DNA of 5,498 nucleotides, from assembly GCA_022844585.1 (NCBI GenBank), contig JALHLM010000420.1, positions 1-5,498 on the forward strand, given 5' to 3'. The notes beneath the pieces were generated by a model. The model made no database searches. It was given only the letters and a program-made list of their open reading frames with translations, and had not been told where the DNA came from. Of this stretch, positions 1-5,498 are shown in pieces (position 1 is the stretch's first letter; every line of letters begins with the position of its first letter). A program made the position numbers and the translations under genes. This stretch comes from Pirellulales bacterium. Lineage in GTDB: Bacteria > Planctomycetota > Planctomycetia > Pirellulales > JALHLM01.

Positions 1-208
1 GCAGGAAACGCGCGTGATCTCGCAATAAATCGTTCACCGCGTCATAAGTGGTCGCCGCCCAGACCTGGCCGAACAGCGGCACGCGCACGCGAATCAGCGG
101 CCCCGCCTCGCGCATCCGCGCCAACGTCGGAAACGGATTTGCCTTGAACGCCTGCGATGTGAGGTCGAAACGCATCGTGGCTGGAGTTCGCATTGCCGGC
201 TCCTGCAT
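1..208 (-). CDS. Cytochrome P450, N-terminal fragment (runs off left edge)
   Basis: The minus strand reads open for 69 full codons from an ATG at 208 to the window edge, with no stop. The translation has the typical N-terminus of soluble bacterial P450s: a short leader, then FDLTSQAF (residues 14-21), KANPFPTLARMREAGPL (22-38), a strand-like IRVRVPLFG (39-47), and WAATTYDAVNDLLRDHARF (50-68). In the family this matches the 'NPyPtya.lReegPv' region followed by the 'W.vtrydev..lL.d..rF' segment. The start is supported by AGGAG at 220-216, seven bases upstream, and by a TACAAT box just before it. The family inserts one oxygen atom into organic substrates using a heme-thiolate centre and electrons from a ferredoxin or flavodoxin. 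The I-helix, ExxR and heme-Cys motifs lie outside the window, so activity and substrate cannot be judged. There is no signal peptide or membrane anchor, so it is probably cytoplasmic. The identification rests on the N-terminal pattern alone. Confidence 0.72.
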   Translation of the reverse strand, partial: MQEPAMRTPATMRFDLTSQAFKANPFPTLARMREAGPLIRVRVPLFGQVWAATTYDAVNDLLRDHARFL

Positions 209-215
209 GAGCTGT

Positions 216-220
216 CTCCT
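216..220 (-). promoter_or_regulatory. Ribosome binding site of the P450 gene
   Basis: On the minus strand AGGAG is followed by seven bases and then the ATG at 208. This near-ideal Shine-Dalgarno sequence fixes the P450 start over the later in-frame ATGs at codons 6 and 12. Confidence 0.75.
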
Positions 221-231
221 GAATGCGGCGC

Positions 232-237
232 ATTGTA
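232..237 (-). promoter_or_regulatory. Candidate -10 box for the P450 gene
   Basis: The minus strand reads TACAAT here (five of six matches to TATAAT), 23 bases before the P450 ATG. Transcription from it would start around 225 and give a leader of under 20 bases that still holds the AGGAG. No good -35 hexamer is visible 16-18 bases upstream, where the DNA is very GC-rich. If the promoter is real, it may need an activator or another sigma factor. Confidence 0.4.
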
Positions 238-267
238 CACCAGGCGGTCGCTCCCGCCGGTCGCCGC

Positions 268-295
268 TTATGAACTGGCGAAAATGGCCTACAAT
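268..295 (+). promoter_or_regulatory. Candidate promoter of cydAB
   Basis: TACAAT at 290-295 (five of six matches to TATAAT) has a poor -35-like TTATGA at 268-273, with a 16-base spacer. It sits in a small AT-richer pocket of an otherwise GC-rich spacer. Transcription would start near 302 and leave a leader of about 50 bases before the cydA ATG. The box lies inside the longest open frame upstream of cydA, which argues against a longer CydA. I saw no clear FNR (TTGAT-N4-ATCAA) or Rex-type palindrome. Confidence 0.45.
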
Positions 296-350
296 AAGAT
301 CGCCGCCTCACACGGACCGGTTCAACGCACCGTCGGTTTACCTGCCTGCC

Positions 351-1667
351 ATGGATACGTTGACTGCCGCGCGACTCCAGATGACGGTGTCGCTCGCGTT
401 TCATATGGTCTTTGCCGCTATCGGCATCGGGCTGCCGCTGTTGCTGGTGCTCGTCGAAGGGCGCTACTTGCGCACCGGCCAACAGCAAGACCTCGACCTC
501 GCCAAACGCTGGGCGAAAGTCACCGGGTTGCTGTTCGCCGTCGGCGCGATCTCCGGCACCGCCTTGGCGTTCGAGCTCGGACTCCTTTGGCCCCGCTACA
601 TGGAAATCACGGGCGCCGTCGTCGGCCATATCTTCGGCCTCGAAGGTTACGCCTTCTTCCTGGAAGCCATCTTTATCGGCCTCTACCTCTACGGCTGGGA
701 TCGCCTTTCGCCGCGCGCGCATTGGTGGTGCGGCGTCGTGATCGCCGTCTCCGGCATGGTCTCGGGCATTCTCGTCCTCGGCGTCAACGCCTGGATGCAA
801 CTGCCGGTCGGCTTCGAACTCGATGGTTCTCGCGTCGTCGTCAGCGATCCCATCGCCATCTTCAAGCAAGCCGGTTGGTTTTACATGGCCGTCCACTCGA
901 CGCTGGCTTGCTACACGTCCGTCGCGTTCGCCGTGGCCGGTTACTACGCCTTCACCAGTCTCCGCGGACGCAACGGCGTGCAATCCCTCACGGCCATGAA
1001 CATCGCGATGGCGGTCGGCGCGGTCGCGGCTCTCTTGCAACCGGTTAGCGGCGATTTTCTCGCCAAATTCGTGTTTCAAACGCAGCCGGCCAAGTTCGCC
1101 GCCATGGAAGGGCAATTCGAGACCCAGGCCCGCGCGCCGTTGCGCATCGGCGGCTGGCCCGATACTGAAGCGCGCCGCACCGACTGGGCCATCGAACTTC
1201 CTGGCGGCTTAAGTTTCCTCGCGGCCCACGACATGAACGCCGTCGTGCCTGGCCTGGATCAAGTGCCGGAAACCGATTGGCCCAACGTCGAACTTACGCA
1301 TCTCTCGTTTCAAATCATGGTCGGCATCGGCGTCTACTTGATGTTGCTCTCCGTCTGGTACTGGTTCGCCCGTTATCGCCAGGGCTCCGCGTTCGCGCCG
1401 AGTCGACTTCTGCTTTGGGCGCTGGTGATTTCCGCTCCGCTCGGCTTCATCGCGCTCGAAGCCGGCTGGATGGTCACGGAAGTCGGTCGCCAGCCGTGGG
1501 TCATCAACGGCGTCCTGCGCACGGAAGACGCAGTGACCACGGCCGACGGCGTTCCGGCCGTGTTCTATCTGTTCACGGCGCTCTACGTGACGTTGACCAT
1601 CACCGTGTTGGTGTTGCTCCGTCGTATGGCCCGTCCGCCGCAATCCGGAACGCGGGACGCCGCATGA
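351..1667 (+). CDS. cydA: Cytochrome bd-type quinol oxidase subunit I (short Q-loop)
   Basis: 438 residues; the catalytic, heme-bearing subunit of a cytoplasmic-membrane oxidase that oxidises quinol and reduces O2 to water. About nine membrane segments can be placed (roughly 12-35, 55-76, 92-114, 124-146, 175-201, 213-232, 319-341, 352-374, 403-424), as in the family. Residues aligning with E. coli CydA: H18 (H19, high-spin heme ligand), E98 and E105 (E99, E107), H182 and M323 (H186, M393, heme b558 ligands), K248 and E253 (K252, E257, quinol site), W373, E377 and R380 (W441, E445, R448), and GRQPW at 379-383. The Q-loop (about 233-318) is much shorter than in E. coli (522-residue protein), as in the CIO/short-loop branch. 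Q321 stands where E. coli has R391. ATG 351 is chosen because MDTLTAARLQ aligns with the E. coli N-terminus; the frame is open back to 48, but a -10 box lies inside that stretch. No Shine-Dalgarno is evident. The gene overlaps cydB by 4 bases. Quinol type and heme d content cannot be told from sequence. Confidence 0.96.
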   Translation: MDTLTAARLQMTVSLAFHMVFAAIGIGLPLLLVLVEGRYLRTGQQQDLDLAKRWAKVTGLLFAVGAISGTALAFELGLLWPRYMEITGAVVGHIFGLEGYAFFLEAIFIGLYLYGWDRLSPRAHWWCGVVIAVSGMVSGILVLGVNAWMQLPVGFELDGSRVVVSDPIAIFKQAGWFYMAVHSTLACYTSVAFAVAGYYAFTSLRGRNGVQSLTAMNIAMAVGAVAALLQPVSGDFLAKFVFQTQPAKFAAMEGQFETQARAPLRIGGWPDTEARRTDWAIELPGGLSFLAAHDMNAVVPGLDQVPETDWPNVELTHLSFQIMVGIGVYLMLLSVWYWFARYRQGSAFAPSRLLLWALVISAPLGFIALEAGWMVTEVGRQPWVINGVLRTEDAVTTADGVPAVFYLFTALYVTLTITVLVLLRRMARPPQSGTRDAA

Positions 1668-2659
1668 CGCACGAGCAACTCGTTAACACCGCTGCCGCCG
1701 CCGCGCTTCTGGGCTTAATTGCCTACGCGCTCCTCGGCGGCGCCGATTTCGGCGGCGGCGTGTGGGATCTCTTCGCCGTCGGACCGCGCAAGCGCGCGCA
1801 GCGAACCGCCATTCGCCACGCCATGGGTCCCGTTTGGGAAGCCAATCACGTGTGGCTGATCTTCGTGATCGTCGTTCTCTTCACCTGCTTCCCGCGCGGT
1901 TATGCCCCGCTCAGCGTCGCGCTCTTCGCGCCGTTTCACCTCGCACTCTTGGGCATTATGCTGCGCGGGGCCGCCTTCGTGTTTCGCGGTGCAGCCTCGG
2001 ATGGCCCGAGCCCCTGGGGCGTCGTCTTCGGCGTGGCGTCGACGATCTCGCCGGTCCTTCTCGGCGTCGCGTTCGGAGTCGTCACCGAAGGCAACATCCG
2101 CATCGACGCCGAAGGCGAAATCAGCGCCATGCCGCGCGGACATTGGCTCACCGCGTATGCGTTTGCCTGTGGGCTACTCGCTCTCGCCGCGTGCGCTTAT
2201 CTCGCGGCCGTTTATCTCGCCGTCGAAACTGATGGCGACCTGCGCGAAGATTTCCGCCAACGCGCCATCTGGGCCGGCACCGCGACCGCCGGGCTCTCCT
2301 TCATCGTGCTCGGGCTCGGCGTCCAACAAGCGAACTGGTTCGTGCGCGAGCTCACCAATCTTCGCGCCTGGCCGGTGCTCAGCGCAGGCTTACTCTGCTT
2401 CGGCCTTTCCGCCTGGGCCGTGTTCAATCGCCGCTATCGGTTGAGCCAAATCTTCGCGGCCGGCGAAATCATCCTCCTGCTCCTCGGCTGGGGACTCGCG
2501 CAACATCCCTTCCTTATTTACCCCGACGTCACGCTCCTCGCCGCCGCCGCTCCAGCGCCGACCATTCGCTTCCTGCTCTGGACAATCCCCTTCGGCGCTG
2601 CGCTGCTCGTGCCGTCCCTCTGGCTGCTGTTCCGCGTCTTCAAGACAGAGAAGCTTTAG
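1664..2659 (+). CDS. cydB: Cytochrome bd-type quinol oxidase subunit II
   Basis: 331 residues, a usual length for the short-loop branch (E. coli CydB is 379). It is the second integral-membrane subunit, pairing with CydA; in E. coli it carries no heme but holds a proton pathway and structural quinone. Hallmarks are YALLGGADFGGGVWDLF (21-37), GPVWEANHVWLIFVIVVLF (55-73), SPVLLGVAFGVVTEG (129-143) and the C-terminal FLLWTIPFGAALLVPSLWLLF (303-323). D28 aligns with E. coli CydB D29, and E59 of WEANHVW stands at D58 of WDGNQVW, so both acidic positions of the proposed proton route are kept. About nine membrane segments are visible. The ATG shares ATGA with the cydA stop, with only a weak upstream purine run, which points to translational coupling. 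No CydX-like small ORF follows: the end is 28 bases from the stop of the convergent YCII gene. Confidence 0.96.
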   Translation: MTHEQLVNTAAAAALLGLIAYALLGGADFGGGVWDLFAVGPRKRAQRTAIRHAMGPVWEANHVWLIFVIVVLFTCFPRGYAPLSVALFAPFHLALLGIMLRGAAFVFRGAASDGPSPWGVVFGVASTISPVLLGVAFGVVTEGNIRIDAEGEISAMPRGHWLTAYAFACGLLALAACAYLAAVYLAVETDGDLREDFRQRAIWAGTATAGLSFIVLGLGVQQANWFVRELTNLRAWPVLSAGLLCFGLSAWAVFNRRYRLSQIFAAGEIILLLLGWGLAQHPFLIYPDVTLLAAAAPAPTIRFLLWTIPFGAALLVPSLWLLFRVFKTEKL

Positions 2660-2687
2660 AAGCAGCAAATTCGGGTGGACAGTGGTC

Positions 2688-3047
2688 TCATTTGCCTTCC
2701 GGCAACCCCGTCACCTCCATCACCGGACGAATCTCCGCCGTCCCCCGCCGCGCTCCAGGAATTCGCGCCGCCACGGCGATCGCTTCGTCCATGTTCGCGA
2801 CATCGATCAAAAAGTAACCGCCAAGTTGTTCCTTCGTCTCCGCGTACGGCCCGTCCGAAACCAGCGGCGGACCACTGCGGACGCGGACGCATTTCGCCAG
2901 TGACACCGGCTCCAACGGCGCTGCCGCCAGATAGCGCCCCTCCGCGTGCAACGTGTGGCACAAATCGATCGATTCCTGCAGCGCCACCCGATGTTCCTCC
3001 GGCGGCCAGGCCCCGGGTTCCGCGTATAACAGCACCATGTATTTCAT
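2688..3047 (-). CDS. YCII-related / DGPF-domain protein
   Basis: 119 residues, single domain, no signal peptide or membrane segment, probably cytoplasmic. It opens with the strand MKYMVLLYAEP (1-11). The family core is SDGPYAETKEQLGGYFLIDVANMDEAIAVAARIPGA (64-99), then GTAEIRPVMEV (102-112). This is the DGPF motif (here DGPY, 65-68), the ETKE segment (70-73), the GGY-F strand and the EIRPV end (105-109). Members have a ferredoxin-like fold and often sit near ECF sigma-factor genes; the biochemical role is mostly unknown. ATG 3047 is chosen because GAGG (3057-3054) lies six bases upstream and the family's N-terminal strand begins there; the frame stays open to 3314, but that part is antisense-like shadow within the VOC gene. 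The gene follows the VOC gene by 53 bases on the same strand, so the two probably share a transcript. It ends tail-to-tail with cydB. Confidence 0.9.
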   Translation of the reverse strand: MKYMVLLYAEPGAWPPEEHRVALQESIDLCHTLHAEGRYLAAAPLEPVSLAKCVRVRSGPPLVSDGPYAETKEQLGGYFLIDVANMDEAIAVAARIPGARRGTAEIRPVMEVTGLPEGK

Positions 3048-3100
3048 CGTCAACCTCGTGAAGTCTTGAGGAAGTGCGCGGACCAACGCTTCACAGCGAA

Positions 3101-3535
3101 CTACTTCGGACCCGCGTCTGTCGCGACCGTCACCATCCAACCGATGCCGAACCGGTCCGTCAGCATGCCAAAACAAGGTGACCAAAAGGTCTTCGTCAGC
3201 GGCATCTGCACGCTGCCGCCGTCGGAGAGGGCGCCAAACGCCTGCGTCGCCTGGGCTTCCGTCGGAACCGACAACGCCAATCGAAAGCCCACTGCCTTCG
3301 ATTGCTCGTCGCAACCGTCGGACGCCATCAGCGTCACGCCTTGAATGGAGAAAGTCGCATGCATCACCTTGTTTTCAAACCCAGGCTGCAACATCCCTGG
3401 CGGCGGCGGCTCGGGACTTTCGTTGTACCGCATCATCATCACCACTTCCGCCCCGACGGCCTGGCCATAGAACGCCAACGCTTCCTCGCATCGCCCACCA
3501 AAAAACAAATAAGGCGTAATCGTCGTTCCGCTCAT
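3101..3535 (-). CDS. VOC-family protein, PhnB-like (glyoxalase/bleomycin-resistance fold)
   Basis: 144 residues, cytoplasmic. It opens TTITPYLFFGGRCEEALAFY (4-23), the first VOC strand and helix as in PhnB-type proteins. KVMHATFSIQGVTLMASD (56-73) follows, with H59 in the position where the superfamily often has a metal ligand. The end, MPLTKTFWSPCFGMLTDRFGIGWMV (111-135), matches the family's 'f.W...fG..tD.fG..W.i' close. The length fits the PhnB family, which is often annotated '3-demethylubiquinone-9 3-methyltransferase-like' without evidence of that activity. The middle segment NESPEPPPPGMLQPG (38-52) is proline-rich, as in many relatives. GAGG at 3546-3543 lies seven bases before ATG 3535 and supports the start. 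It is the first gene of the two-gene unit with the YCII protein. E. coli phnB sits beside the phosphonate operon, but no phosphonate genes are seen here, so that name should not be transferred. Confidence 0.9.
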   Translation of the reverse strand: MSGTTITPYLFFGGRCEEALAFYGQAVGAEVVMMMRYNESPEPPPPGMLQPGFENKVMHATFSIQGVTLMASDGCDEQSKAVGFRLALSVPTEAQATQAFGALSDGGSVQMPLTKTFWSPCFGMLTDRFGIGWMVTVATDAGPK

Positions 3536-3580
3536 GGGAGCACCTCTTGAATTGGAGTGTGTTAGCCACGGCCAGGAATC

Positions 3581-3603
3581 GCAAATTGCAATGACCCTTG
3601 CAA
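3581..3603. promoter_or_regulatory. TTGCAA palindrome cluster upstream of the VOC-YCII unit
   Basis: GCAAATTGC at 3581-3589 overlaps TTGCAA at 3586-3591, and a second TTGCAA follows at 3598-3603. TTGCAA is its own reverse complement, so the two copies with a 6-base gap form both a direct and an inverted repeat, about 50-65 bases before the VOC start. On the minus strand TTGCAA also resembles a weak -35 (four of six to TTGACA), but I found no convincing -10 at the right distance. It could be an operator or chance; the rest of 3536-3763 shows no supportable gene. Confidence 0.25.
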
Positions 3604-3678
3604 CTTAGTCGCCCGGCCAACCGCCAAATAGACACGGCCTTGGAAAAACAGGCCGAAAATCCGCCGGCGATTCGGCCT

Positions 3679-3728
3679 CCACGCTGCGTGGCGCGCGTAA
3701 GTCGGCGTCGCTCCATGCGTTACGCGCG
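3679..3728 (-). terminator. Tandem GC-rich inverted repeats downstream of the ABC permease
   Basis: CGCGCGTAA at 3692-3700 is perfectly inverted as TTACGCGCG at 3720-3728, with a 19-base loop. Next to it CCACG at 3679-3683 pairs with CGTGG at 3687-3691 around a 3-base loop. On the minus strand these come 35-85 bases after the permease stop, where a transcript end would be expected. No U-run follows either stem, so this is not a classical intrinsic terminator; a 3'-end stabilising structure or chance are alternatives. A third stem (CGGCCT 3635-3640 with AGGCCG 3650-3655) also lacks a U-run after it on the minus strand. Confidence 0.22.
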
Positions 3729-3763
3729 GCCTGGTCGTTTTGCCAGAGCATCGGGAATACGGC

Positions 3764-4819
3764 TCACTTCCACCGGAAGACGCGCAGCGCCACCGGGAAA
3801 GTCAGCGCTGAGTACGCCGCCAACAACGCGGCCTGTGGCCACAGCGTCCCAAGGGATTGGCCTTCGAGCATCACGCCGCGCAGCAATTGATTCAATGCCG
3901 TTAGCGGCAGCAAATTGATCAGCGGCTGAACTGCTTCGGGGAATCGCTCCGAAGAAAAGAACACGCCCGACAACACCCACATCGGCAGCATCACCAAGTT
4001 CATCAATCCCGACGCCGCCTCGACCGTCTGCGCTCGGCTGGCGACCAGCAACCCAATCCCCGCGAACGCCGCGCCCCCCAGCGTCACGGCGATCGTCAGA
4101 TCGAGATAACTACCCAGGCATTGCACGCCGAATGCGAAATAGCCGAACAGCAGCAACACCACGACGTCGGCCCATGTAAACAGCAGCCGACTCAGCATCA
4201 ACGCCAACAAAAAATCGCTGCGCCGCATCGGCGTGGCCAGAAATCGTTTCAACAACTTGCGTACCCGCATGTCGACGACCACAAAGCCGACGCCCCACAG
4301 CCCGCCCCCCATCAATCCCATGCCGACCATGCCCGGCAACAGGAAATCGATATACCGCGAACCCACTTGATCAAGCTGCTTCACTTCCGGCGCGGTCCAA
4401 CCTGTCGTCTCGGCGCGCAGCATTGCAGCTTCCACCGCGCTATGCGCCAACCGGCTCTCCGCGCGCCGCGGTTCTTCCCACAAGCGAAAGCCCGGCGTCG
4501 CCTCCTTTGTCACTTCAATTACCAAGTCCGTCTTCCCGGACTGCAATCGCTTCCGCCAATCCTCTGGCGCGATCTTGATCTCGAATCGCTTGTCTGATCC
4601 GAGCCTCCGTTCCCAATCGTTCAAGTCTCCCTGACCCACGACGTCGACCACGATCTTCTCGGTTGGGTTATCGCGAAACGCAATTCCCAAGCACGCCATC
4701 ATCAAGATCGGAAACCCATACACCCAAAAAATCGCCGCTGGCTCGCGCAGGAACAAACGAATCCGCGACAACACTAGTTGCCACAGCGCCGTAAAACGTC
4801 CTGGTGCCGCCGTCCCCAT
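3764..4819 (-). CDS. ABC-2 type transporter permease
   Basis: 351 residues; the membrane subunit of an ABC exporter, working with the ATPase encoded just upstream. The layout is that of the ABC-2 family: cytoplasmic start with LSRIRLFLREPAAIFWVYGFPILMM leading into the first membrane segment (about 28-48), a hydrophilic domain of about 105 residues (49-155), then five more segments (about 157-183, 203-232, 240-263, 268-290, 325-347). Family-typical pieces are YIDFLLPGMVGMGLM (156-170), KRFLATPMRRSDFLLALMLSRLL (191-213), and the late MLPMWVLSGVFF...FP (277-294) with LLPLTALNQLLRGVM (303-317). ATG 4819 follows the ATPase stop by 27 bases, and a GAGG lies 10 bases before it, inside that gap. The substrate cannot be read: relatives export drugs, sodium, lipids or glycolipids. 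Confidence 0.93.
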   Translation of the reverse strand: MGTAAPGRFTALWQLVLSRIRLFLREPAAIFWVYGFPILMMACLGIAFRDNPTEKIVVDVVGQGDLNDWERRLGSDKRFEIKIAPEDWRKRLQSGKTDLVIEVTKEATPGFRLWEEPRRAESRLAHSAVEAAMLRAETTGWTAPEVKQLDQVGSRYIDFLLPGMVGMGLMGGGLWGVGFVVVDMRVRKLLKRFLATPMRRSDFLLALMLSRLLFTWADVVVLLLFGYFAFGVQCLGSYLDLTIAVTLGGAAFAGIGLLVASRAQTVEAASGLMNLVMLPMWVLSGVFFSSERFPEAVQPLINLLPLTALNQLLRGVMLEGQSLGTLWPQAALLAAYSALTFPVALRVFRWK

Positions 4820-4846
4820 AGATCGCTATCCTCAAGTGACGATCTG

Positions 4847-5498
4847 TTATTCCAACCGCCGCCCCGTCAGCGAAACAAACACATCCTCCAACGTCGCATG
4901 CCGTGTCGTCAGTTGCGCCAAAACCGCCCCGCGCGATTGCTGCAGCGCCAACAACGCCGGCAGCGCCACGTGCGGTTGATCCACCGCCAAGCTAAACACG
5001 CCCGCGTCCTGCCGCACGGATCGCACCGACGGCAATCGGTTCAACTCCGCCTCATTCAGCGGCGGCGAATGATCCGTCAAACTGAAATCGAGCATATGTT
5101 CGCCGCCCAATCGCGCGATCAACTCCGCCGGCGTCCCGAGCGCGATCACTTTCCCTTGATCGACAATCGCCACGCGATCGCAAAGCCGTTCCGCCTCGTC
5201 CATGTAATGCGTTGTGAGCATCACCGTCCGCCCTGTGGCGCGGAACGCGTGAATCACGTCCCACAATTGTCGCCGCGATTGGGGATCCAAGCCCGTCGTC
5301 GGCTCGTCTAAAAACAAAAGTTGTGGCTCCCCCACCACGGCACATCCGACCGCCAGGCGTTGCTTCTGCCCGCCGGAAAGTTTGCTCACCCAAGTGTCCG
5401 CCTTCTCTTCGAGCGACACGCGGCCGATCGCCTCCTCCGGCGTGATCCCCGTGGGATAAAAGCTGCGAAACAGCGTCACGGTCTCCCGCACCGTGAGC
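4847..5498 (-). CDS. ABC transporter ATP-binding protein, 5' end beyond the window
   Basis: The last 216 codons are present; the frame is still open at the right edge and reads LTVRET there, the usual stretch after the Q-loop, so the GTG at 5491 is an internal codon and not a start. Visible in order: signature LSGGQKQRL (LSGGQ at 5380-5366), Walker B LLFLDEP (5320-5300) with the catalytic Glu and D-loop TTGLD, and the switch His in LTTHYMDEAE (5209-5207). A C-terminal extension ends HATLEDVFVSLTGRRLE, the DUF4162-type tail of DrrA/NatA-like exporter ATPases. Walker A and the Q-loop must lie outside. The protein is cytoplasmic and powers export through the downstream permease by ATP hydrolysis. 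All visible catalytic motifs are intact. Gene order (ATPase, then permease, 27-base gap) indicates one operon. Confidence 0.95.
   Translation of the reverse strand, partial: LTVRETVTLFRSFYPTGITPEEAIGRVSLEEKADTWVSKLSGGQKQRLAVGCAVVGEPQLLFLDEPTTGLDPQSRRQLWDVIHAFRATGRTVMLTTHYMDEAERLCDRVAIVDQGKVIALGTPAELIARLGGEHMLDFSLTDHSPPLNEAELNRLPSVRSVRQDAGVFSLAVDQPHVALPALLALQQSRGAVLAQLTTRHATLEDVFVSLTGRRLE

Noticed and set aside
48..350. Open frame in front of cydA that would give CydA a 101-residue N-terminal extension
   Set aside because: The extension has no family resemblance, runs antisense to the P450 start and holds a -10 box; CydA homology begins exactly at ATG 351.
42..1115. Long minus-strand frame of 357 codons opposite cydA
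   Set aside because: Its composition (D, R, H, E-rich with no domain pattern) is typical of the antisense frame of a GC-rich gene. Only its downstream part covers the P450 region, in a different frame.
2692..2705. Hairpin TTGCC-TTCC-GGCAA near the convergent cydB/YCII ends as a terminator
   Set aside because: Only five base pairs, no U-run on either strand, and it lies inside the YCII coding end.
3048..3314. N-terminal extension of the YCII protein to an upstream start
   Set aside because: The added residues look like translated antisense or shifted VOC coding sequence, while ATG 3047 has GAGG at ideal distance and matches the family N-terminus.
3101..3535. Naming the VOC gene phnB or a ubiquinone methyltransferase
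   Set aside because: The fold resemblance is good, but no phosphonate or ubiquinone pathway genes are nearby and the activity is not supported by sequence.
3598..3918. Plus-strand frame of 106 codons in the gap after the VOC gene
   Set aside because: It is Arg/Ala/Pro-rich, has no clear domain, and more than a third lies antisense to the permease C-terminus; probably a shadow.
5366..5491. GTG at 5491 as the start of the ABC ATPase
   Set aside because: The frame stays open to the edge with LT before it, and a start there would omit Walker A and the Q-loop; the gene is cut by the window instead.

Overview
GC-rich bacterial DNA with strong C/G preference at third codon positions. The gene content (a short-Q-loop bd-type oxidase, a VOC/PhnB-like protein beside a YCII/DGPF-domain protein, and an ABC-2 exporter) would suit a soil or aquatic bacterium of the Planctomycetota, Acidobacteriota or Verrucomicrobiota kind. 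This is an impression from protein style; nothing in the window fixes the taxon.

Layout. (1) 1-208, minus: the first 69 codons of a cytochrome P450 that runs off the left edge. (2) 209-350: a short divergent intergenic region with two outward-facing TACAAT -10 boxes, one for the P450 and one for the oxidase operon. (3) 351-2659, plus: cydA and cydB overlapping by 4 bases, encoding the two core subunits of a membrane quinol oxidase of the cytochrome bd family. The heme and quinol residues are largely intact. No cydX or cydDC lies here. (4) 2688-3535, minus, tail-to-tail with cydB: a two-gene unit, VOC/PhnB-like first and YCII/DGPF-domain protein second. (5) 3536-3763: 228 non-coding bases with a cluster of TTGCAA palindromes near the VOC gene and GC-rich inverted repeats nearer the end of the ABC unit. 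(6) 3764-5498, minus: an ABC-2 exporter, ATPase first (its 5' part, including Walker A, is beyond the right edge), then the permease 27 bases later.

How they work together. CydA and CydB form one respiratory enzyme that reduces O2 to water with electrons from quinol. The ABC ATPase and permease form one exporter of unknown substrate. The VOC and YCII proteins are probably co-transcribed, but their substrates cannot be read from sequence. I see no functional link between the blocks, apart from the shared control region of the P450 and the oxidase. I found no mobile element, CRISPR array, tRNA, rRNA or clearly novel system. The window is mostly ordinary chromosomal content, and the findings are modest.
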